From the IMG/VR virus record IMGVR_UViG_3300046028_003526, positions 1 through 28,252 of that record: a DNA stretch of 28,252 nucleotides. The stretch is one strand, 5' to 3'. The notes under the pieces are model-generated. The model had not been told where the DNA came from and did not search any database. It saw only the letters and a program-made list of their open reading frames with translations. The DNA comes from a virus. Positions 1-5,285 of the stretch are shown piece after piece. Every line of letters begins with the position of its first letter. Position 1 is the stretch's first letter. The position numbers and the translations under genes are program-made.

Positions 1-207
1 GGCGACGGCGACGGCGACGACACCGGCAACGGCGACGGCGACGGCGACGGCACCGGCGACGGCAACGGCTACGGCGATGGCGACGGCTACGGCTACGGCG
101 ACGGCGACGGCTACGGCTACGGCGACGGCGACGGCAACGGCAACGGCAACGGCTACGGCGATGGCGACGGCTACGGCTACGGCTACGGCTACGGCGACGG
201 CGACGGA
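1..207 (+). repeat. Imperfect 6-bp tandem repeat GGC(G/T/A)AC
   Basis: About 34 consecutive hexamers of the form GGCGAC, GGCTAC or GGCAAC, with a few GGCGAT and GGCACC variants. Longer blocks recur, such as the unit GGCGACGGCTACGGC. Such a tract is prone to replication slippage and to misassembly, so its true length may differ from what is shown. It lies at the window edge and may extend upstream. Confidence 0.9.
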
Positions 208-210
208 TAA
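1..210 (+). CDS. Gly-X repeat protein, C-terminal end (5' end outside window)
   Basis: Reading frame 1 is open from the first base of the window to a TAA at 208-210 and encodes 69 residues. They are almost strictly alternating Gly and Asp, Tyr, Asn or Thr, for example GDGYGYGDGDG. There is no start codon, so this is the tail of a longer gene. The next genes run on the same strand, which supports the + reading. The opposite strand is also open here, reading as Val-Ala repeats. No function can be assigned. Gly-Asp-rich tails can be flexible linkers or bind calcium, but nothing here shows that. Codon use is extremely uniform (GGC, GAC, TAC, AAC), which suggests expansion of a 6-bp unit. Confidence 0.5.
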   Translation, partial: GDGDGDDTGNGDGDGDGTGDGNGYGDGDGYGYGDGDGYGYGDGDGNGNGNGYGDGDGYGYGYGYGDGDG

Positions 211-273
211 CAACACATACACCACTATGGCGCGTCAATCCTGACACGCTAACAACACACACGGAGCAATAAC

Positions 274-735
274 ATGGGCCTTCTCGACAACTACACACAC
301 AACCCCGACAACGCGGATACCGGCGGCGATTACTCACCAATTCCTGACGGGGAGTATGTTTGGGTCATCAACGCGGCGGAAGATCACGTTTCAAAGAGCG
401 GCAACGCCTCAACTAAGTTTGAATTTGTCATTGAAAACGGTGAGTACGAAGGTCGCAGATACTTCAAGTACCTGTCATCAAAGCCCGAAAACCTCGCCAA
501 GTCACACGCACAGCTTGATGCGCTGTTGCTGCTGGTCGGTCCAAAGGGCTTCAATAACACTCTTGACTGGTTTGTCGGAAAGACCTTCAAGCAGCATATC
601 ACGGTTAAGAAGAATGCCGAAGGTAAGCTCGAGAATCAAATGTGGCTTTCGGTAAAGAAGGGTCAGGCGCCCGAGTCCGCTGCACCTGCTAAACCTAGTA
701 CACGTCCCGTTGCGGCACCCGCCGCTTCGTGGTAA
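274..735 (+). CDS. DUF669-type phage ssDNA-binding protein
   Basis: This 153-residue protein resembles the DUF669 family, small phage proteins found next to replication and recombination genes and often annotated as single-stranded DNA-binding. The family pattern is visible: an N-terminal GGDYSPIPDGEY segment (residues about 18-29), then SKSGN (40-44), then FEFVIENGEYEGRRYF (49-64), then a GKTF beta strand region. The C-terminus is a Pro/Ala-rich tail (PESAAPAKPSTRP). The start has GGAG at 263-266, eight bases upstream of ATG. It would coat ssDNA exposed by the helicase and polymerase encoded downstream. The 63-nt gap before it (211-273) holds only this ribosome site and a weak 4-bp hairpin. 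The family call is moderately sure; the ssDNA role is inferred from the family. Confidence 0.7.
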   Translation: MGLLDNYTHNPDNADTGGDYSPIPDGEYVWVINAAEDHVSKSGNASTKFEFVIENGEYEGRRYFKYLSSKPENLAKSHAQLDALLLLVGPKGFNNTLDWFVGKTFKQHITVKKNAEGKLENQMWLSVKKGQAPESAAPAKPSTRPVAAPAASW

Positions 736-764
736 CCCCTAACAAAAGAAAGGAGAATAACACC

Positions 765-863
765 ATGGTTAAGAAACCCGCTAAAGACACCTACGCCAAG
801 CCAGTCAAAGAAGGCAAGGCCGTCAACTTGAAGCCGATGAAGCCCGGCAAAAAGGGCTGCTGA
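765..863 (+). CDS. 32-residue Lys-rich miniprotein
   Basis: ATG at 765 is preceded by a strong AAAGGAG ribosome site (749-755). The frame ends at TGA 861-863 and encodes MVKKPAKDTYAKPVKEGKAV followed by NLKPMKPGKKGC. It is highly basic, with repeated KP steps and a terminal Cys. It sits 29 nt after the DUF669-type gene and is the last gene before the 393-nt noncoding stretch. The strong ribosome site argues that it is translated. A nucleic-acid or protein-binding peptide is possible from its charge, but no family is recognised. Confidence 0.65.
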   Translation: MVKKPAKDTYAKPVKEGKAVNLKPMKPGKKGC

Positions 864-1256
864 TCACTACAGGCTTGAGATCCGTGGCAGCGGCTCCGAC
901 CGTTTGCTAGAATGTTCTCCGCGTGGTCCCTGCGATATGGGCTTACTGAAAGAGTCGAAAACCAATCGACACTCGTTTAGCCGTTAGGATACCGAGGGCA
1001 CGAGATAGCTACCGTGGACGCACAGAGTAGCAGGCGACAGGTCGGAAAGACGGCCATTTATGGTGGGAAGTGGCAAGCTGCGGACATCGGCAGCAGGTAA
1101 AGCAAGCGGGTGATGCCACGCTAATGTTGGTTCGAATCCAACCCCCGCCACCACATATGCAAGACCTCCGCACCGCCGCTTAAATCCTCTGGCACCTCCG
1201 CCAATTTGATGGGCGACTTCGCCCAATGCTACGCAACATCCTACAGAGACTGAAAT
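864..1256 (+). other. 393-nt noncoding stretch with structured RNA potential
   Basis: No open frame here has both a start and a ribosome site. Visible structure includes the tRNA-like element at 1062-1153, a hairpin GTCGA/TCGAC around 954-970, and a perfect 6-bp hairpin TGGGCG-ACTT-CGCCCA at 1210-1225 without a T tract. No clear sigma70 promoter pair was seen; TAGAAT at 908-913 lacks a well-placed -35. In an otherwise packed operon a gap this long is unusual and suggests a retained RNA or control region. Confidence 0.6.
1062..1153 (+). tRNA. tRNA-like element: T-arm and CCA acceptor, no normal anticodon arm
   Basis: The 3' part is canonical. The T-arm is GTTGG-TTCGAAT-CCAAC (1126-1142), followed by acceptor strand CCCCGCC (1143-1149), discriminator A1150 and an encoded CCA (1151-1153). 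The 5' strand GGTGGGA (1062-1068) pairs with it at six of seven positions, including one G-U. A D-arm-like AGCAGGTAAAGC occurs at 1092-1103. No 7-nt anticodon loop with U33 could be found. Instead GTGGC (1070-1074) pairs with GCCAC (1115-1119), and GCTGC (1077-1081) with GCAGC (1090-1094). At 92 nt it is long for a class I tRNA. It may be a class II or decayed tRNA, or a tRNA mimic. The isotype is not assigned. Confidence 0.45.
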
Positions 1257-1709
1257 ATGACCAACACTCACCAATATCCTTCAATCGAAATCAAACACCG
1301 CTGGACCAATGATGTTTTGTTTTCATCGGCCAAAGCGAAGTCGCTTCGCGATGCGGTGATTGAGGCCGTTGCTAGCGGTGCCAACCTGAGCTACGCCAAC
1401 CTGAGTGACGCCAACTTGAGTGACTCCAACCTGATCAGTGCCAACCTGTACGGTGCCGACCTGAACGGTTCCAAGATCGTCAGCGTTGCGCAAATAGCAT
1501 TCACCGGTCACGAAGAATTCGGGCGTACGTTAATCGCAATCCAGACCGAGACGGCAATTTATATCCGTTGCGGATGTTTCGCGGGATCACCAGATGAACT
1601 ACGCGCATGGATCACAGGCGACGAAAAGCGATTAGCTAAGACCAGGACGCTTGCCCTTGATACGGCACTCATCCTGCTGGCTGCGAAGAATGACGAGGTG
1701 GGAGAATGA
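1257..1709 (+). CDS. Pentapeptide-repeat protein
   Basis: A 150-residue protein with six consecutive pentapeptides at residues 42-71 (ANLSY, ANLSD, ANLSD, SNLIS, ANLYG, ADLNG), matching the A(N/D)LxX pattern of right-handed quadrilateral beta helices. A short alpha/beta domain follows, with the segment IYIRCGCFAGSPDEL, which recurs in phage pentapeptide proteins. Two turns of helix are too few for a DNA mimic of the Qnr/MfpA type. The ribosome site is weak (AGAGAC before ATG). It is the first gene after the noncoding stretch and overlaps the next gene by 4 nt (ATGA). Function unknown; similar small proteins are common phage accessory genes. Confidence 0.75.
   Translation: MTNTHQYPSIEIKHRWTNDVLFSSAKAKSLRDAVIEAVASGANLSYANLSDANLSDSNLISANLYGADLNGSKIVSVAQIAFTGHEEFGRTLIAIQTETAIYIRCGCFAGSPDELRAWITGDEKRLAKTRTLALDTALILLAAKNDEVGE
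1380..1469 (+). repeat. 15-bp repeats encoding six pentapeptides
   Basis: Six imperfect 15-bp units beginning GCCAACCTGAG, one per pentapeptide, in the middle of the pentapeptide-repeat gene. Third-position variation between units indicates an old expansion rather than recent slippage. Confidence 0.8.
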
Positions 1710-2104
1710 GCACCTCGGCTGCGGATAATTCTCAGACTCATTTTATCATGACAGATAAAATCACCACCGAAGAACTACGCGAACTCGCATCGTCAACGCA
1801 CCCGTTGCATGGTGACCTTGTGCGGGTGGCGAAAGAACTGCTAGCTGAAAATGAAGGCGTCCTAACTATCCTGCACCAGTGGGAAGAGCGATGCGATAAG
1901 GCTGAGGCCGAACGCGACGCGCTGCGGGCTGAGGTTGAGCGACTAAAGTCTTCCCCGGTGGTCGAGGTCACTGATGAAATGGTTGAGCGTGCGTGTGTCG
2001 AGTTGGCAGAAGGCGATTGGGCACTTTATGGCGAGGAATGGCAGGAAGTGACCCGTCGCGTCATGCGCGCCGCTCTCGTCGCCGCGTTTGGGGGGCAGTT
2101 ATGA
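1706..2104 (+). CDS. Phage coiled-coil protein, unknown function
   Basis: 132 residues. Residues about 50-80 form a charged coiled coil (CDKAEAERDALRAEVERL). The C-terminal part, VTDEMVERACVELAEGDW through VMRAALVAAF, is a segment seen repeatedly in small proteobacterial phage proteins of unknown role. The ATG at 1706 overlaps the previous stop as ATGA and has GAGG seven bases upstream, so it is preferred. A second in-frame ATG at 1748 lies in the loop of an AT-rich inverted repeat and could be an internal start. It overlaps the next gene by 4 nt. Confidence 0.7.
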   Translation: MSTSAADNSQTHFIMTDKITTEELRELASSTHPLHGDLVRVAKELLAENEGVLTILHQWEERCDKAEAERDALRAEVERLKSSPVVEVTDEMVERACVELAEGDWALYGEEWQEVTRRVMRAALVAAFGGQL

Positions 2105-2217
2105 GCAACCGCACAATCTCAATAAATGCCGCGATGCTGTCGGTACTGCTGCCGGTTATTTTTTTTTGTACCTTTATCGGTTTTGGAGAAACAAATGAGC
2201 CGCGTGAAGCCATATAA
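2101..2217 (+). CDS. 38-residue single-pass membrane protein
   Basis: ATG at 2101 overlaps the previous stop (ATGA) and the frame ends at 2217. Residues about 10-28 (AAMLSVLLPVIFFCTFIGFG) are one hydrophobic segment flanked by a short N-terminus with one Arg and a charged C-terminus. The open frame extends upstream to 1993, but the upstream part lies inside the previous gene and the coupled ATG is the natural start. A T9 run (2159-2167) falls inside the membrane segment. It could be a small inner-membrane effector; there is no lysis context to support a holin. Confidence 0.55.
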   Translation: MSNRTISINAAMLSVLLPVIFFCTFIGFGETNEPREAI

Positions 2218-2599
2218 AGCCAAGCGTCGGATCGCTGATTACGCTGCCATTGCATCGGCATGCAATCAAGCCGTCGAGCAATATCGTCACTCTATTCAAC
2301 GGGCATTCGATCTAAGGAAGCCGGAATGGCCTATCTGCTTCCCTGATATAATGTCCAAGAAAAAGACATCTCTGATTGGTCGTGTTATGCAGGCAGAGCT
2401 TACCGCAATCATCGAGGATGAGCCACCATGGTATAAGCCGAGGACAGATGTTATGATTGAGAACGCACAACGCGGAGCCGTTATGCAGCTTGCAAAATAT
2501 CTTAGCGAAAACGGTCTGGTATCTGAGGTGCGCGAGTCAGTTCCAGGGATTGGAGCTCGTTTAACCTTCACCTGTTTTGCCTGTAAGATTACGGAGTAA
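2195..2599 (+). CDS. Hypothetical phage protein
   Basis: 134 residues starting at ATG 2195, with GGAGA at 2185-2189. The frame is open from 2126, but only the 2195 start has a ribosome site. The protein is basic at the N-terminus (VKPYKAKRR), then mainly helical, and ends with a beta-rich stretch (IGARLTFTCFACKITE). No family is recognised. It overlaps the end of the membrane miniprotein gene by 23 nt in another frame. Confidence 0.65.
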   Translation: MSRVKPYKAKRRIADYAAIASACNQAVEQYRHSIQRAFDLRKPEWPICFPDIMSKKKTSLIGRVMQAELTAIIEDEPPWYKPRTDVMIENAQRGAVMQLAKYLSENGLVSEVRESVPGIGARLTFTCFACKITE

Positions 2600-2601
2600 C
2601 C

Positions 2602-2643
2602 ATGACTGAACCTGAATCCATATCGCAGAGCTTGTGCGATTAA
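2602..2643 (+). CDS. Possible 13-codon minigene or duplicated gene start
   Basis: ATG at 2602 has GGAG at 2593-2596 and a TAA at 2641, giving MTEPESISQSLCD. Its first 20 bases match the first 20 of the gene at 2938 at 17 positions. It may be a remnant of a duplicated gene start, a leader peptide or a phage minigene. Translation is plausible from the ribosome site, but the length gives no coding signal of its own. Confidence 0.3.
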   Translation: MTEPESISQSLCD

Positions 2644-2659
2644 TTAAAGAGAGAATCAA

Positions 2660-2941
2660 ATGAAGACCGGCGACTTTTACCACAAAATGAAATCTACCGA
2701 CAGACTTCGCGGGGTCGCCTGCGAAAAGTACGTCCTGCAAGAGGTGTATGCTTCCCCTGCTGAGATAGTTGCAGACCTTAAGATTATGGTCGCTCAAATC
2801 GACGCGCTAGAATCAAAGTTGTGTGATTCAAAGACTTCTTTGTCTAGGCTGATAAATGCGAGATTTGAGATTGAAACGGAAATTTCCGCCGCGTTTAAGA
2901 AATGGCAGTTCCTTTATGCTGAAACGAAAGAAATCAAATGA
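2660..2941 (+). CDS. Small coiled-coil hypothetical protein
   Basis: 93 residues from ATG 2660, with AAGAGAGA at 2647-2654. Residues about 35-80 are predicted by eye to form a long helix with heptad-like spacing (VAQIDALESKLCDSKTSLSR). The stretch is more AT-rich than the replication genes downstream, which suggests a separately acquired accessory gene. It overlaps the next gene by 4 nt (ATGA at 2938). No family recognised. Confidence 0.6.
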   Translation: MKTGDFYHKMKSTDRLRGVACEKYVLQEVYASPAEIVADLKIMVAQIDALESKLCDSKTSLSRLINARFEIETEISAAFKKWQFLYAETKEIK

Positions 2942-3141
2942 GTGAGCCTGAATTCATCATGAAGCCAATCAATGATCCTGATAAAGTCGTCTGCATCAGC
3001 TTGGAGTTGCTGGAGGCGTATGTTGAGCTTCAGCGAGCGGCTGAGGCTTGGGAAGACGCTGGGGATATTTGCTGGGGCGAAGAGAAGCGGCTAAGTGTGG
3101 CTATTTGTAACGTGCGTAAGGCTGTGGGCTCCCATGAATAG
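2938..3141 (+). CDS. Small acidic hypothetical protein
   Basis: 67 residues, acidic and largely helical (LELLEAYVELQRAAEAWEDA at residues 22-41). The start overlaps the previous stop as ATGA, and its end overlaps the following zinc-ribbon gene by 8 nt. Its first 20 bases are nearly repeated at 2602-2621. No family recognised. Confidence 0.6.
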   Translation: MSEPEFIMKPINDPDKVVCISLELLEAYVELQRAAEAWEDAGDICWGEEKRLSVAICNVRKAVGSHE

Positions 3142-3304
3142 CTGCACACGCTGCGGATCATACGCAATAAACCCGGCAAGTCATGGCCGCAAAAAAGATG
3201 CTGATTTGGATTTGTGCGATGTTTGCTATTGGCGGAAGCGGGAGGAAGAGTTGCGGGCCGTTATGTTGCGTGGGGCGATTGCGGATATGGAGAAGGAGAA
3301 ATGA
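3134..3304 (+). CDS. 56-residue zinc-ribbon miniprotein
   Basis: ATG at 3134 overlaps the previous gene by 8 nt. Residues 4-7 (CTRC) and 27-30 (CDVC) form a CxxC...CxxC pair typical of a small zinc ribbon, followed by a basic-acidic helix (YWRKREEELRA). The frame is open from 3095, but those bases lie inside the previous gene. It overlaps the next gene, another zinc ribbon, as ATGA. Likely a nucleic-acid or protein-binding accessory factor; the exact role is unknown. Confidence 0.6.
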   Translation: MNSCTRCGSYAINPASHGRKKDADLDLCDVCYWRKREEELRAVMLRGAIADMEKEK

Positions 3305-3447
3305 GCCTAGCTTGTACCAAGTGCAAAGGACCAACAAAGGTCTACGACACACGAAAAGCAGGAGCACACGGTATCTGGCGAAGACGTAAATGCAAAACTT
3401 GCGATAATAAATTTACTACTGTAGAAAAGCCCGTTAATCATGAGTAA
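3301..3447 (+). CDS. NrdR-like zinc-ribbon miniprotein
   Basis: 48 residues from ATG 3301. The sequence CTKC at residues 5-8, then TKVYDTR, then WRRRKCKTC, then NKFTTVE, follows the N-terminal zinc ribbon of the ribonucleotide reductase repressor NrdR (CPxC, DxR, RRRRxCxxCxxRFTT.E). NrdR has an ATP-cone after the ribbon, and here it is absent. The protein could bind DNA as a stand-alone ribbon or act on host nucleotide-metabolism control; both are inference. ATGA coupling to the preceding gene and an 8-nt overlap with the next show a shared transcript. Confidence 0.7.
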   Translation: MSLACTKCKGPTKVYDTRKAGAHGIWRRRKCKTCDNKFTTVEKPVNHE

Positions 3448-3592
3448 AGATAACGCAGAAGAAATTGCCAAAATAATGTGCGAAACAATGCAATACGTGT
3501 ACCCGAATAAAAAGAAAGTTTCTTCAAGCGAAGAGGGGCTTGCGTACGCAGAAGCTCTAATGTCTTTGGTAAAAACAGATTTTACAAAATAA
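3440..3592 (+). CDS. 50-residue hypothetical protein
   Basis: ATG 3440 overlaps the previous stop by 8 nt, and TAA is at 3590-3592. It encodes MSKDNAEEIAKIMCETMQYV and a further 30 residues, AT-rich and lysine-rich, ending in VKTDFTK. It continues the chain of overlapping small genes and precedes a 37-nt gap before the helicase. No family recognised. Confidence 0.5.
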   Translation: MSKDNAEEIAKIMCETMQYVYPNKKKVSSSEEGLAYAEALMSLVKTDFTK

Positions 3593-3629
3593 ACCTTTTA
3601 ACTCCTACTCACGGACACCTTGAGAAAAC

Positions 3630-5285
3630 ATGAAACTAAGACCGTATCAAGAAGCAGCTATTGACGCTTTGCGTGGCGCATTAAATGACGGCATGGCCCG
3701 CCCCCTGGTGTGCATGCCTACCGGCAGCGGAAAAGGCCCGACAATCGCAACGCTGGTGCATCGCGTTCATCTTAAAGACCCATCTTCTAAGATCGTTATT
3801 GCCGTTCACACGCAGGAACTGGTCGAACAGCTTTCCAAGACCTACGAAGCGATCAGCGGGAAAAAGCCTGCGGTGTACTCGGCTTCGCTGGGGGTAAAGA
3901 AGATCGGACCTGTGACCTTTTGCCAGATCCAATCGATTGCAAAAAAGGCGTGCGATTTCGGATCTATTAAATTGCTGGTGGTAGACGAATGCGACCGCAT
4001 GCCCCTTACCGGGGAAGGCCAATACCGTACGTTTCTCAAAGAAGCCGCTATCATTAACCCGAAGATCCGTATCGCAGGTTTCACGGCCACGCCGTACCGC
4101 ATGGGATCGGGCTTGGTGTATGGAGAAGGCCAGCCGTTTTCCGACATGGTGTACGATATCGGCATCAAGGAGCTGGTTCACGAGGGCTACCTGTCGCAGT
4201 TGGTATCAAAGGATGGCGGCGCTCCCGACCTGACCGGCGTTCATGTACGTCAGGGAGACTTCGTGGCGAGCGAACTGGAAGCGATCATGTCCGACGAGGA
4301 CACCGTCGCCAAGGCATGCGCCGAGATCATGCGCTGCGGTCACGACCGCAAGGCGTGGTTATTAAACGCATCCGGCATCAAGCACGCCAATCTCATCAGC
4401 GCTGTCTTAAAGACATACGGAGTAGACGCTCCGGTTATTGAGGGAAACATGGAAAAGCCCGAACGCGCACGGCTCCTTGCCGCCTATCGCAATAAAGACC
4501 TAAGGGCTTTGATTAGCGTCAATGTGCTTTCAGTGGGTTTTGATGCCAGTCACATTGATCTAGTAGGGTTGATGCGTCCGACAAAATCTGCTGGATTGTA
4601 CTACCAACAGATTGGTAGAGGGTTTCGTCGTGCCGAAGGCAAACAGAATTGCATGATTCTTGACCTTGCTGGCAACATCGCACGTCACGGGACTATCGAC
4701 ACGTTGAACGAGCGCATAAAAAACAAGAAGAAGTCTGACAAGAAAGGCGTTGCGCCGACCAAGACATGCCCAAAGTGCCAAGAGATCGTCGCAGCCGGCG
4801 TTCGGCTATGTCCGTGCTGCGAGTTTGAGTTTCCGCCACCGGAGATTGCCAAGCACGACACCGTTGCTGCGTACGACAGCCCCCTATCTAACTCTGAAAT
4901 ACGCGAAATCCCGGTAGACGCCATGACGATTCGCGTGCATTCCTCTAAAGATCCGAGCAAAGCGCCGACGCTGTGCGTCAACTACATGTGCGCATCGACC
5001 AAGATCAGCGAGTGGCTGTCGGTTGACGAAAAGGCGCATACGTGGGCACGACACAAAGCCAAGCAGTGGTTTCGTGATACGCCATTGGAAAACGCCGACG
5101 GAAAGCAGATTGTCGTTCGTGATGATGGATTGTACGGAATTACCGCAGAAAGCGAGATTCGGTTAACGACCGCTATGGCGTGCGTTCAGTTCCTGGCTTG
5201 CATTCCGAAACCCACACGCATACGCTTCCAGACCACACCGGAATCGTCCAAGTTCCCCAAGGTGTTGGGCCGGAGCTTCGCGTGA
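3630..5285 (+). CDS. SF2 DEAD/DEAH-box helicase
   Basis: A 551-residue superfamily 2 helicase of the type III restriction/RAD25-like phage group. Motifs in order: Q-like start LRPYQEAAI (3-11), Walker A PTGSGKGPT (30-38, Lys35), Walker B DECD (119-122) in place of DEAH, motif III TATP (152-155), GFD (303-305), and motif VI QQIGRGFRR (326-334) with its arginine finger. After the helicase core comes a four-Cys zinc site (C380, C383, C394, C397) and a roughly 150-residue C-terminal domain of unknown fold. It would hydrolyse ATP to unwind or remodel duplex DNA during replication or recombination. The ribosome site is weak. Its last codons overlap the primase start (GTGA). Confidence 0.9.
   Translation: MKLRPYQEAAIDALRGALNDGMARPLVCMPTGSGKGPTIATLVHRVHLKDPSSKIVIAVHTQELVEQLSKTYEAISGKKPAVYSASLGVKKIGPVTFCQIQSIAKKACDFGSIKLLVVDECDRMPLTGEGQYRTFLKEAAIINPKIRIAGFTATPYRMGSGLVYGEGQPFSDMVYDIGIKELVHEGYLSQLVSKDGGAPDLTGVHVRQGDFVASELEAIMSDEDTVAKACAEIMRCGHDRKAWLLNASGIKHANLISAVLKTYGVDAPVIEGNMEKPERARLLAAYRNKDLRALISVNVLSVGFDASHIDLVGLMRPTKSAGLYYQQIGRGFRRAEGKQNCMILDLAGNIARHGTIDTLNERIKNKKKSDKKGVAPTKTCPKCQEIVAAGVRLCPCCEFEFPPPEIAKHDTVAAYDSPLSNSEIREIPVDAMTIRVHSSKDPSKAPTLCVNYMCASTKISEWLSVDEKAHTWARHKAKQWFRDTPLENADGKQIVVRDDGLYGITAESEIRLTTAMACVQFLACIPKPTRIRFQTTPESSKFPKVLGRSFA

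Noticed and set aside
864-1060. Group I intron, hammerhead ribozyme or complete tmRNA
   Set aside because: No intron core, no CUGANGA core and no 5' acceptor strand that would close a full tmRNA were found.
984-1274. 96-residue - strand ORF across the noncoding island
   Set aside because: It contains GVGFEPT, the usual false translation of a tRNA T-arm, runs against the operon and has no ribosome site.
1380-1469. CRISPR-like array in the pentapeptide gene
   Set aside because: The 15-bp units are contiguous, coding and have no spacers; the hexamer tract at 1-207 is also not an array.
5180-5281. Longer start for the primase gene
   Set aside because: The extra residues overlap the helicase gene and have no domain; the GTG at 5282 has GGAG and a GTGA overlap.
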